Shown here one piece after another: positions 1 to 5,996 of a DNA stretch of 13,102 bases. The notes beneath the pieces were generated by a model, which was not told the origin of the DNA, did not search any database, and saw only the letters and a program-made list of their open reading frames with translations. The translations under genes were made by a program, and so were the position numbers. The stretch lies in the NCBI GenBank assembly GCA_001557035.1, contig LSKJ01000803.1, forward strand, positions 1 through 13,102, in the 5' to 3' direction. Position 1 is the stretch's first letter, and each line of letters opens with the position of its first letter. This DNA comes from Rhodospirillaceae bacterium CCH5-H10 (GTDB taxonomy: Bacteria > Pseudomonadota > Alphaproteobacteria > Reyranellales > Reyranellaceae).

Positions 1-203
1 GCTTCGTAGGATGCACGCAATGCGTCGACCGAGAATGGCTCGTCCGTCACCGCCAGCCGAGTCATGGGCGCCATCCAGCGATCGATCTCGCGATCGAACA
101 CCGAAAGCGTTCCCATCCAGAAAATGGCGAACAGCAATCCCCCCAGCGCCACACCCGCCCAGGTGTGAAGCCAGTCCATCGAGGCGCGAAAGCCCGTCAT
201 CAT
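1..203 (-). CDS. PepSY-associated TM helix domain protein (5' part only)
   Basis: The first 67 codons of a minus-strand gene that runs off the left edge of the window. The translation begins MMTGFRASMDWLHTWAGVAL and has one strongly hydrophobic segment at about residues 15-36 (GVALGGLLFAIFWMGTLSVF). This is followed by a DREIDRWM stretch typical of the first helix of PepSY-associated TM proteins. In proteobacteria this family is often encoded next to TonB-dependent siderophore receptors and is thought to be an inner-membrane protein, possibly a reductase, used in ferric-siderophore handling; that role is inferred here. It begins 21 bp after the receptor stop codon on the same strand, so it is probably in the receptor operon. 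Two tandem ATG codons (203 and 200) are possible starts; a GGTGG lies 7 bases before the first. Only the N-terminus is visible, so the family call rests on the helix signature and the context. Confidence 0.72.
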   Translation of the reverse strand, partial: MMTGFRASMDWLHTWAGVALGGLLFAIFWMGTLSVFDREIDRWMAPMTRLAVTDEPFSVDALRASYE

Positions 204-224
204 CCCGGGCCACCGGAGCCGGCG

Positions 225-2687
225 CTAGAAGTCCGCCGTCAAGGCCAGCCGGAACGTGCGGGGAGTGCCGACGTTGAGGCGCGTGTTGAAGGACACCATC
301 GACCAGTAGTTGGTGTCGAGCACGTTCTCGACATTGAAACGGAGGGTCACCGGCTTGCCCGTTGGGCTCTTCGCGTCGGCCAGCAGGTAGCGCGCACCGA
401 CGTCAAATCGCACCCAGTCCGGAATGCTCAGTCGTGACGCGGTGAGTCCGACGAACTGCGTGCCGGTGTAGATGACCCGGCCGTCGAGCGTCAGGCCGGG
501 CGCGAAGGGCGTGTCCCATTCACCGGACAGATTGACCTGTACGTTGGGCGCACCGGCTGCCTGCCAGCCGTCGTTCACGCCGTTCGCCGTGCTGACCAGG
601 ATAGACTCCTGGAACATCGCGCCGCCCAGCAGCCGCACGCCCTCGGCCGGCGTGCCGAACATGTTGATCTCGAGGCCACGATTGCGCTGAAGGCCGTTCT
701 GCGTGAGCGTGTTGGTCGCAGCGTTGGCGACGGCGCTGGGCTGACTGATCTGGAAGGCGCTGAGCGTCGTGGTGAACTTGCCCCAGTCGACCTTGGTTCC
801 AACCTCAAACTGCGTCGACTGGTAGGGGGCAAAGACCTGACCGGCATTGGCGAAGGTCGGCCCGACGACCGTGCCCGGCTGCAGGCCCTGGATCAAGTTG
901 CCGTAGAACGACACTTCCTTCCATGGCCGCACGACCAGTGCGACAGAGGGGCTGAGCGCGTCCTGGGTGTAGCCCGACGTCCGGTTGCCGGTGACGATGT
1001 CGAAGTTCTGGCCGGCGATCTGCTGATAGCGGGCACCGAGCGTCAGCTGCACACGCTTCTCGGCAAACGAGAGCGTATCGGCGATCGCGAGGCTGGTGAG
1101 CTGAAGCGTGCTCGACTTGTTCGGCGACATGGTCGTGATGTTGGGTCGCGCGACTACGTTCGGGTTGTAGATATTCGAAGCGTAGGCTGTACCGATTCCC
1201 CGGCCGAAGCCGAATACCTGCTGGTAGCGCATGGCGCTCACGGCGAACGTGTGTCCGACCGGACCGGTCTGGGCCTCGCCGCGCAGTCCGATCTCGCTCG
1301 TCCACTTGGTTTCGTAGGAGGTGTTGTACAGCGGCGTCTGCGTGCTGTTGCCATTGAGGCCCGTGACGATGGGATCGCCCGACCATAGTGACGCCCAGCG
1401 ATTGTCGTGGGCGCCGATTGCGCCGTAGAGCGTCACCCCGGGCCAGACGTCGACCTCGCCGCGCAGCGCGCCGAACAGATCCTGGGCGGTCGTGAAGGTC
1501 CAGGGCAGGATGAAGTTGTTGTTGAGATCCGGCACGCCAGGCACCGGCGCGCCCGCCGCCACGCTGACATAGCCGACGCCGCCGCTGATGTATTGCGACT
1601 GGTAACCACCGTCCAGGGAGAGGCGGAAGCCGTTACCGCGATAGTCGATGCCGATCGTGCCCAGGCCCAACTCCTCGGCGTTCCACATCACGGCCGTCTG
1701 CCCGGCCCGGTAGGCGCCGTTGACGCGGATGCCCACTTCCTTTTCGGGACCGAAGCGGCGGCCCACATCGACGGCGCCGCCGAACTGCGCGGCCGAACTG
1801 TAGGCTGCGGTTACGCGATTCATCGGCTCGTCGTGAGCGCGCTTGGGCACCACGTTGATCGTGCCGCCGATCGCACCGGTGGGCGGCATGCCGTTCAGCA
1901 TCGCGCTCGGCCCCTTCAGCACCTCGATGCGTTCGGCCAACTCGACACCGATCGCATACGTCGGCAGCAGGCCATAAAGCCCGCCGTAGGCGATGTCGGA
2001 GCTCTCGACGGTAAAGCCGCGGATCATCATGTTCTGCGCGCCGTTGTTGCCTGTCGGGCGGACGATGCGCACCGAGGGATCGTCGATCAGTACGTCGCGG
2101 ATCGTCTGGGCCTGTTGGTCCTGTGCCTTCTTCGCGGTGTAGCTCGTCTGATTGAACGGCGTTTCCATGAAGTCACGGTTTCCCAGCAGCCCGAGCTGGC
2201 TGCCGGTCGCCACCTGCCCGCCCGCGTAGGCCGGCGGGATATTGTCGATCATCGCCTGGGACGGCACCGTGACCCCCTGTACCTGCACGGGATCGAGAAC
2301 CATGGCGGACGATCCCACGAGCGTGATCGTCACGGACGTGGGCGATGAATAGCGAAATGTCGCGCCACTTCCCGAGAGGATCTGCTGCAGCGCCTGTTCG
2401 ACCGACATCGTACCGCTGACACCCGCTGTCGATTTGCCGGCGACGGAACCGGCATCGAACACGACCTGCAGCCCCGCCTGGCGGCTGAAAGCGGTGAGCG
2501 CCGCCGCAAGGGGCTGGGCCGGAATATTGAATGCCGCAGTGCGTGGAGCCTGGGTTTGCGGCTGGCCGTGGGCCGGTGCGCTCATGCCCAGGCCGATCGC
2601 GGAAGTCGCGGCGACAAAGATTGCACAGCCGCAGGCCACCGAAATGACGCCCGGAAGCCGAGCCGATTCCACATTCGCAGGCAACAC
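225..2687 (-). CDS. TonB-dependent siderophore receptor with N-terminal signalling (STN) domain, FecA/FpvA type
   Basis: An 820-residue outer-membrane receptor that probably imports a ferric siderophore using TonB energy and also signals across the membrane. Seen in order: a signal peptide (about 1-41, ending SAPAHGQ); an STN/secretin-like signalling domain (about 52-123, with FNIPAQPLAAALTAFSRQAG); a TonB-box-like LDPVQVQG (131-138); a plug domain (about 170-283, with IRDVLIDDPSVRI, MIRGF and ERIEVLKGPSAML); and a 22-strand-type barrel to the terminal phenylalanine (LTADF). The length is normal for a transducing receptor. The STN domain is what normally contacts a FecR-type protein, and one is encoded directly upstream. 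The start is GTG at 2687 with AGGGGG about 6 bases before it; no in-frame ATG gives as good a signal peptide. The ligand cannot be told from sequence alone, but the plug resembles hydroxamate/catecholate siderophore receptors more than FecA for citrate. Confidence 0.93.
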   Translation of the reverse strand: MLPANVESARLPGVISVACGCAIFVAATSAIGLGMSAPAHGQPQTQAPRTAAFNIPAQPLAAALTAFSRQAGLQVVFDAGSVAGKSTAGVSGTMSVEQALQQILSGSGATFRYSSPTSVTITLVGSSAMVLDPVQVQGVTVPSQAMIDNIPPAYAGGQVATGSQLGLLGNRDFMETPFNQTSYTAKKAQDQQAQTIRDVLIDDPSVRIVRPTGNNGAQNMMIRGFTVESSDIAYGGLYGLLPTYAIGVELAERIEVLKGPSAMLNGMPPTGAIGGTINVVPKRAHDEPMNRVTAAYSSAAQFGGAVDVGRRFGPEKEVGIRVNGAYRAGQTAVMWNAEELGLGTIGIDYRGNGFRLSLDGGYQSQYISGGVGYVSVAAGAPVPGVPDLNNNFILPWTFTTAQDLFGALRGEVDVWPGVTLYGAIGAHDNRWASLWSGDPIVTGLNGNSTQTPLYNTSYETKWTSEIGLRGEAQTGPVGHTFAVSAMRYQQVFGFGRGIGTAYASNIYNPNVVARPNITTMSPNKSSTLQLTSLAIADTLSFAEKRVQLTLGARYQQIAGQNFDIVTGNRTSGYTQDALSPSVALVVRPWKEVSFYGNLIQGLQPGTVVGPTFANAGQVFAPYQSTQFEVGTKVDWGKFTTTLSAFQISQPSAVANAATNTLTQNGLQRNRGLEINMFGTPAEGVRLLGGAMFQESILVSTANGVNDGWQAAGAPNVQVNLSGEWDTPFAPGLTLDGRVIYTGTQFVGLTASRLSIPDWVRFDVGARYLLADAKSPTGKPVTLRFNVENVLDTNYWSMVSFNTRLNVGTPRTFRLALTADF

Positions 2688-2771
2688 GATTCCCCCTGGT
2701 TCCGTGTGCCGGCGGGTTCACGGGTCACGCCCTCCGCACGCTCGCTCGGGCCTCTCCATGGGAAACGAACG

Positions 2772-2793
2772 GGACGTCGAAAACTTAACGTCC
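2772..2793. promoter_or_regulatory. Inverted repeat between the transducer and receptor genes (possible operator or hairpin)
   Basis: GGACGT and ACGTCC form a perfect 6-bp inverted repeat separated by an AT-richer 10-base spacer. It lies in the 132-bp gap between the FecR-like stop and the receptor start. The receptor promoter, which the adjacent ECF sigma factor is expected to use, should lie in this gap, but I cannot assign a -35/-10 pair with confidence. There is no T-run, so it is not a convincing terminator. Confidence 0.3.
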
Positions 2794-2819
2794 GTCGCGC
2801 CACAAAAGACGGCAACGCG

Positions 2820-3776
2820 TCAGCGGGAGGAAATGACGGTCAGGTATGGGGAGATCCTGGTGATCCGGCCCTGCCGAAGATCGACGAGAGCACGAAGGGC
2901 ATCGTCGGGACGACTGAGGTCGATGACACCAGACACCAGACTGTCGGCGATCGCGGAATCCGCGAAGACGATCATTCCTTGCATGTGCCGGCCGACCTGC
3001 TCGACGGCATCGCGGAGAACCGCGTCGTAGGCAACAAGCCGGCGGTCCCTCCAGGCATCGACATCCCCGGGCGATACGGTTTCCCGGCTGACCCGCCCGT
3101 CGTTGGCGATCTGGACCCGCTGCCCGGCCGTCAGGGGGGCAATGCTCCCGCTGCCGCTTCGGGTCACCTTCACGCTGCCGCTTTGAACCGAGACCGCGAC
3201 ACCGGTCCCCGCCCTCGCGACGTCGAAGGCCGTCCCGGTCACGCTTACCTCCACCTGCCCCACGTTGACGACGAAGGGCCGCTCCGGTGACGGCACGACA
3301 TCGAAGAAGGCCTGGCCGGACAGGAGACGAACGGACCGCAGGCCGGGCGCATACTCGATCGCGACCGCGCTGCTGGCATCCAGCGCGATACGGCTTCCAT
3401 CCTCGAGTACCAGGTCACGCAACTCGCCGATCTGGGTGATATGGTCGGCCGTCAGGTGAAGCTGCACAGCCGGCACGGCAAGCAAGGCAAGGCAGGCGGC
3501 AAGGGCCGCGCCGCTCATCATCGCTGCGGGCCTGCGATACCACGGCCGCCCAGCGCGCGCGCGCTCGCGGCGCGCCGTCGTGAGAGGCGGAAGGCGGGCT
3601 GAGGCTGTCCAGACCCGTTCGACGGCGGAATAGGCGCGACGGCGCGTCTCGCAGCCGGAAAGCCAGTCTTCGAACTCGGTGCGCAAGGCGGTATCGCCAG
3701 GCGCACCTTCCAGCCGCATGAGCCATTCGATTACCTGGCCTTGAAGGGAGTCTCCCTTGGCGGGCACCGGGTTCAC
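2820..3776 (-). CDS. fecR: FecR-family anti-sigma factor / sigma regulator
   Basis: A 318-residue single-pass inner-membrane protein that would bind the FecI-type sigma factor in the cytoplasm and receive the receptor's STN signal in the periplasm. Seen: a cytoplasmic N-terminal DUF4880-type helical domain (about 15-57, with WLMRLEGAPGD and FEDWLSG...RRAY); one TM helix (about 84-104); a FecR domain (about 113-205, with EIRDL-like GELRDLVLEDGSRIALDASS, LLSGQAFFDV and VTGTAFDV); and a C-terminal STN-like/DUF4974 domain (about 245-316). Length and order match the family. The start is GTG at 3776, with GAGGAG about 9 bases upstream. An in-frame TAG two codons before it rules out a longer protein. 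It lies between the sigma gene (86-bp gap) and the receptor (132-bp gap), the classic fecI-fecR-fecA order. Whether it acts as inhibitor or co-activator cannot be read from the sequence. Confidence 0.93.
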   Translation of the reverse strand: MNPVPAKGDSLQGQVIEWLMRLEGAPGDTALRTEFEDWLSGCETRRRAYSAVERVWTASARLPPLTTARRERARAGRPWYRRPAAMMSGAALAACLALLAVPAVQLHLTADHITQIGELRDLVLEDGSRIALDASSAVAIEYAPGLRSVRLLSGQAFFDVVPSPERPFVVNVGQVEVSVTGTAFDVARAGTGVAVSVQSGSVKVTRSGSGSIAPLTAGQRVQIANDGRVSRETVSPGDVDAWRDRRLVAYDAVLRDAVEQVGRHMQGMIVFADSAIADSLVSGVIDLSRPDDALRALVDLRQGRITRISPYLTVISSR

Positions 3777-3790
3777 AGTCTACAGCTCCT

Positions 3791-3822
3791 CAAAACCGGG
3801 CGACGGGACTGCCCCTCCCGGT
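3791..3822 (-). terminator. Weak hairpin with short T-run between sigma and transducer genes
   Basis: Read on the minus strand, ACCGGG (from 3822) pairs with CCCGGT (ending 3795) across a 16-base loop and is followed at once by TTTT. It sits after the sigma-factor stop and just before the Shine-Dalgarno of the FecR-like gene. It could be an attenuator or intercistronic processing hairpin that lowers transducer expression relative to sigma. The stem is only 6 bp and the T-run short, so a function is uncertain. Confidence 0.33.
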
Positions 3823-3862
3823 AGACGAATGGCCATCTGAAATTTTAACGATTCCGTTCCAT

Positions 3863-4387
3863 CTAGTCGAAGATCAGTCCGTCGGCGCCGGGCATGTTCA
3901 GTGTGCACTCGATCAGGGCGTCCTTGACCATCCGATGAACTCGCGGAACGGAAACGCCGAGATGGACTGCGATCTCCTGGAGAGTCCGGCGTTCAACGCG
4001 ATACATGACGAAGGCGACCTGGGTACGCTCTGGCAGACCGGCCAAACACCTCTCCAGGATGCGCAACTCGTCGCGGAAATGAAGTATCCGCTCGGCTGAG
4101 GGCGCGTCGCTCGGAACGCTCTCGATCGTCTCCGCAGTGATCGCCTGCGGCAGATGCGCGGAGCTGCGCCGCAACCAATCCAACGCAAGATTGCGGACGA
4201 TCGCGAAGAGATACTTCGACGGCTGAGCGAGATCGCCCGATTCGCCCGCCTTCGACGAAAAGCGCAGCCAGGCTTCCTGCACCAGATCCTCTGCACTCGC
4301 CCGGTCTCGCAGCAGGTGGTGGGCATAGCGCAGCAACTCGCTTCGATGTGCCATGTAGATCGCGAGCGGCGACTCAGCGTGCGCCAA
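3863..4387 (-). CDS. fecI: FecI-family ECF RNA polymerase sigma factor
   Basis: A 174-residue extracytoplasmic-function sigma factor expected to direct transcription of the downstream receptor gene after iron-siderophore signalling. Region 2 is visible at about residues 9-75 (LLRYAHHLLRDRASAEDLVQEAWLR, then KYLFAIVRNLALDWLRR) and region 4 at about 107-160 (LERCLAGLPERTQVAFVMYR, then the helix-turn-helix TLQEIAVHLGVSVPRVHRMVKDAL). The length is typical. The chosen start is TTG at 4387, preceded by GAGGTGAAG, which gives a strong ribosome site about 7 bases away. The first ATG (codon 12) would cut into region 2 and lacks such a site. The gene is first in a minus-strand set with its FecR-type partner and the receptor. 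A Fur-box-like palindrome and a plausible promoter lie directly upstream, suggesting repression by iron. Confidence 0.93.
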   Translation of the reverse strand: MAHAESPLAIYMAHRSELLRYAHHLLRDRASAEDLVQEAWLRFSSKAGESGDLAQPSKYLFAIVRNLALDWLRRSSAHLPQAITAETIESVPSDAPSAERILHFRDELRILERCLAGLPERTQVAFVMYRVERRTLQEIAVHLGVSVPRVHRMVKDALIECTLNMPGADGLIFD

Positions 4388-4402
4388 AAGACTTCACCTC
4401 GA

Positions 4403-4421
4403 ATTGCGAACGATTCGCATT
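4403..4421. promoter_or_regulatory. Fur-box-like operator upstream of the FecI-type gene
   Basis: ATTGCGAACGATTCGCATT is a 19-bp 9-1-9 near-palindrome (7 of 9 pairs match) with a perfect core TGCGAA-N3-TTCGCA. Its layout and AT-flanked core match Fur boxes such as the consensus GATAATGATAATCATTATC. It ends 15 bases before the TTG start of the sigma gene and directly follows the putative -10 element, so a bound repressor would block transcription initiation. That it binds Fur rather than another iron regulator (Irr, RirA) is inference. Confidence 0.55.
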
Positions 4422-4423
4422 AC

Positions 4424-4452
4424 CTTCTACAGAGCATCCGGCCCTTTTGCAA
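4424..4452 (-). promoter_or_regulatory. Putative sigma70-type promoter of the FecI-type gene
   Basis: On the minus strand TTGCAA (4452-4447) and TAGAAG (4429-4424) are separated by 17 bases, an ideal spacing with 4/6 matches to each consensus hexamer. The predicted start of transcription falls inside the adjacent Fur-like palindrome. Both hexamers are imperfect, so support comes mainly from spacing and position. Confidence 0.4.
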
Positions 4453-4531
4453 GGTGATGCCCCGGCATGCGCGTCCGTCGCAGGCGGCTGCCTATCCGGA
4501 ATTTCCGAACCGAAGTGGCTGGTCGGTGCCG

Positions 4532-4621
4532 TGGCGGAGGGGGTGGGATTCGAACCCACGGTGGGCGTGAACCCACGCCGGTTTTCAAGACCGGTGCCTT
4601 AAACCGCTCGGCCACCCATCC
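4532..4621 (-). tRNA. tRNA-Ser (anticodon UGA)
   Basis: A 90-nt class II tRNA with an encoded CCA end. Read on the minus strand: acceptor GGATGGG; D arm with GCCGAGCGGTTTAAGGC; anticodon stem-loop CCGGT-CTTGAAA-ACCGG, whose anticodon TGA (4587-4585) reads UCA serine codons; a long variable arm GTGGG-TTCACG-CCCAC; and T arm GTGGG-TTCGAAT-CCCAC. The 3' acceptor side CCCCTCC pairs with GGATGGG except at position 4-69 (T opposite C). The long variable arm and the anticodon agree on serine. It is transcribed away from the adjacent plus-strand binding-protein gene, and no integrase or attachment-site duplication is seen beside it. Confidence 0.96.
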
Positions 4622-4633
4622 AGCTCGCGCCCT

Positions 4634-4662
4634 CCCTTACTGACCTTCACGGCTTCGTGCAA
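4634..4662 (-). promoter_or_regulatory. Possible promoter of tRNA-Ser
   Basis: On the minus strand TTGCAC (4662-4657) and TAAGGG (4639-4634) have a 17-base spacer and would start transcription a few bases before the mature tRNA 5' end. The -10 match is poor, so this is a positional guess. Confidence 0.3.
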
Positions 4663-4700
4663 CGGAGCGCGACCGTGAGTCGACCCGGCAGTCGTGTTAG

Positions 4701-4726
4701 CCTCCCTGCATAAGAAGGACGGGAGG
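4701..4726 (+). promoter_or_regulatory. 5'-UTR hairpin covering the Shine-Dalgarno of the first Bug gene
   Basis: CCTCCC (4701-4706) is perfectly complementary to GGGAGG (4721-4726), which is the ribosome site lying 8 bases before the ATG at 4735. The 14-base loop starts TGC. Folding would hide the Shine-Dalgarno. The second Bug gene in this window has the same arrangement, which makes chance less likely, though two purine-rich ribosome sites of this kind are not rare. Confidence 0.4.
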
Positions 4727-4734
4727 AAACAGGA

Positions 4735-5724
4735 ATGATCAGGACGACTCGCCGCCGGACGCTGGGACTTATCAGCGTGGCGGCTACCGCGGGCGCATGG
4801 CCTGCCGTCGCGCAGGGCACGCCCTTCCCGTCGAGGACCATCCGGCTGGTGGCGCCGCATGCGCCCGGCGGCAACTCCGACACGTTTGCGCGCATCCTCG
4901 CTCAGAAGCTCGGCGAGCGGATCGGTCAGCAGGTCGTGGTCGAGAACCGCACCGGCGCCGGCGGCACGGTGGGCAGCGCGCTGGTCTCCAAGAGCGCGCC
5001 CGACGGCTACACGCTGGTCGTGGCGGACAACGGCACGCACGCCATCGCGCCGACGCTCTACGGCAGCAAACTCTCCTACGACGTCTTCAAGGACTTCACG
5101 CCTGTCATGCTGGCGGCCACCTTCCCCACGGTGATCATGATTCACCCTTCGGTGCCGGCGCAGACGCCGAAGGAGTTCGTGGCGCTGGTGAAGAGCCAGC
5201 CCGGCAAGCTCACCTACTCCTCGGCGGGAACGGGCAACGGCTCGCACCTGACGATCGAGCTGTTCCGCACGGCCGCGGGCGGGCTCGACATGGTGCACGT
5301 GCCCTACAAGGGCGGTGCGCCGGCGGTGCAGGCGCTGCTGTCGGGTGAAGTGCAGATGACGGCGGTCAGCGTCAACACCGCTCTGCCGCACATCCAGTCC
5401 GGCAAGGTTCGCGCGCTGGGCGTGGCCTCCTCGAAGCGTTCGCCCGCCCTGCCCGACGTGCCGACCTTCGCGGAAGGCGGCATTGCCTTCGAGGGCGACA
5501 GCTGGCTCGCGCTGATGGGGCCGCCCGGCATCCCGGCCGACATCGTGGCCAAGCTGAACCAGGAGATCTCCGCGACGTTGCGCGAGCCAGAGACGCGCGA
5601 ACGCCTGGCGAAGATCGGCCTCGAAGTCGTGGCCTCGTCGCCGCAAGGCCTGACCGAGGTGCTGCAGCGCGACGTGCCCAAGTGGGGCAAGGCGGTGAAG
5701 GACTCCGGCGCCGTCGCCGACTAG
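4735..5724 (+). CDS. Bug/TctC-family tripartite tricarboxylate transporter substrate-binding protein
   Basis: A 329-residue exported solute-binding protein. The N-terminus MIRTTRRRTLGLISVAATAG has consecutive arginines before a hydrophobic stretch, then AVAQ, so export by Tat or Sec with cleavage near residue 27 is likely. The mature part shows the Bug fold signatures: the IRLVAPHAPGGNSDTFARIL loop (about 36-55), VVVENRTGAGGTVGS (67-81), APDGYTL (88-94), HVPYKGGAPAVQALLSGEVQ, and GKVRALGVASSKRSPALPDVPTFAE. Members bind small carboxylates and usually serve TctA/TctB membrane partners. None is encoded here, as is common for orphan Bug proteins, so the ligand is unknown. The ATG at 4735 has GGGAGG 8 bases upstream. 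It diverges from tRNA-Ser and converges on a small membrane-protein gene with a 15-bp gap. Confidence 0.93.
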   Translation: MIRTTRRRTLGLISVAATAGAWPAVAQGTPFPSRTIRLVAPHAPGGNSDTFARILAQKLGERIGQQVVVENRTGAGGTVGSALVSKSAPDGYTLVVADNGTHAIAPTLYGSKLSYDVFKDFTPVMLAATFPTVIMIHPSVPAQTPKEFVALVKSQPGKLTYSSAGTGNGSHLTIELFRTAAGGLDMVHVPYKGGAPAVQALLSGEVQMTAVSVNTALPHIQSGKVRALGVASSKRSPALPDVPTFAEGGIAFEGDSWLALMGPPGIPADIVAKLNQEISATLREPETRERLAKIGLEVVASSPQGLTEVLQRDVPKWGKAVKDSGAVAD

Positions 5725-5739
5725 ATCAGCCGACGACCG

Positions 5740-5901
5740 TCAGAACGGGCGTATGAAGCGGATCACGGCCCAGATCACGACCACGATCGTCGCGGCGACC
5801 AGCCACGTGCGCTGGCGCCGCACGAGGGCAAGCAGGCCGAATATCACCACGAGGGCGATGGCGATGAGGTCGGTGGAGGCAATGTAGCCATTGAAGAACA
5901 T
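5740..5901 (-). CDS. Small two-helix membrane protein, 53 residues (unknown function)
   Basis: A short minus-strand gene starting MFFNGYIASTDLIAIALVVI and ending VIRFIRPF. It has two hydrophobic segments, about residues 10-27 and 35-51, joined by a basic turn RRQRTW, so an inner-membrane hairpin with the turn in the cytoplasm is predicted. The start is ATG at 5901 with AGGGGG about 8 bases upstream, a strong ribosome site that is the best evidence it is translated. A second stop in frame soon follows the TGA. It faces the first Bug gene tail to tail (15 bp between stops) and lies downstream of the TPR gene on the same strand, 95 bp away beyond a hairpin. I do not recognise a family. A longer overlapping minus-strand frame at 5726-5962 has no membrane pattern or ribosome site and is rejected in its favour. 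Confidence 0.72.
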   Translation of the reverse strand: MFFNGYIASTDLIAIALVVIFGLLALVRRQRTWLVAATIVVVIWAVIRFIRPF

Positions 5902-5947
5902 GTCGTATCCCCCTTCTGGGTTGGGAGGACGCCAACACTCGCGCCGC

Positions 5948-5977
5948 TCCGGCTTCCTTCATAATGGGGAAGCCGGA
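5948..5977. terminator. 10-bp perfect hairpin after the TPR gene
   Basis: TCCGGCTTCC (5948-5957) and GGAAGCCGGA (5968-5977) form a perfect 10-bp stem with a 10-base loop. It starts 20 bases beyond the stop of the minus-strand TPR gene. No T-run follows on either strand, so it may stabilise the mRNA 3' end or aid a Rho-independent stop only weakly. It also separates the TPR gene from the 53-residue membrane protein downstream. Confidence 0.5.
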
Positions 5978-5996
5978 CCGCGCACAACGTACGGCT

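Noticed and set aside
1407..2348. Plus-strand open frame inside the receptor gene
   Set aside because: It is a His/Asp/Arg-rich antisense shadow of the receptor with no recognisable motif.
4498..4512. Short palindrome CGGAATTTCCG between the sigma promoter and the tRNA
   Set aside because: The arms are five bases with a one-base centre, too short for a terminator, and no promoter or T-run accompanies it.
4532..4735. tRNA gene as an integration site for a genomic island
   Set aside because: No integrase, no duplicated tRNA 3' end and no change in gene style on either side are visible.
4585..5646. Minus-strand open frame opposite the first Bug gene and running into the tRNA
   Set aside because: It overlaps tRNA-Ser on the same strand and lies antisense to a well-supported gene; its composition is unlike a real protein.
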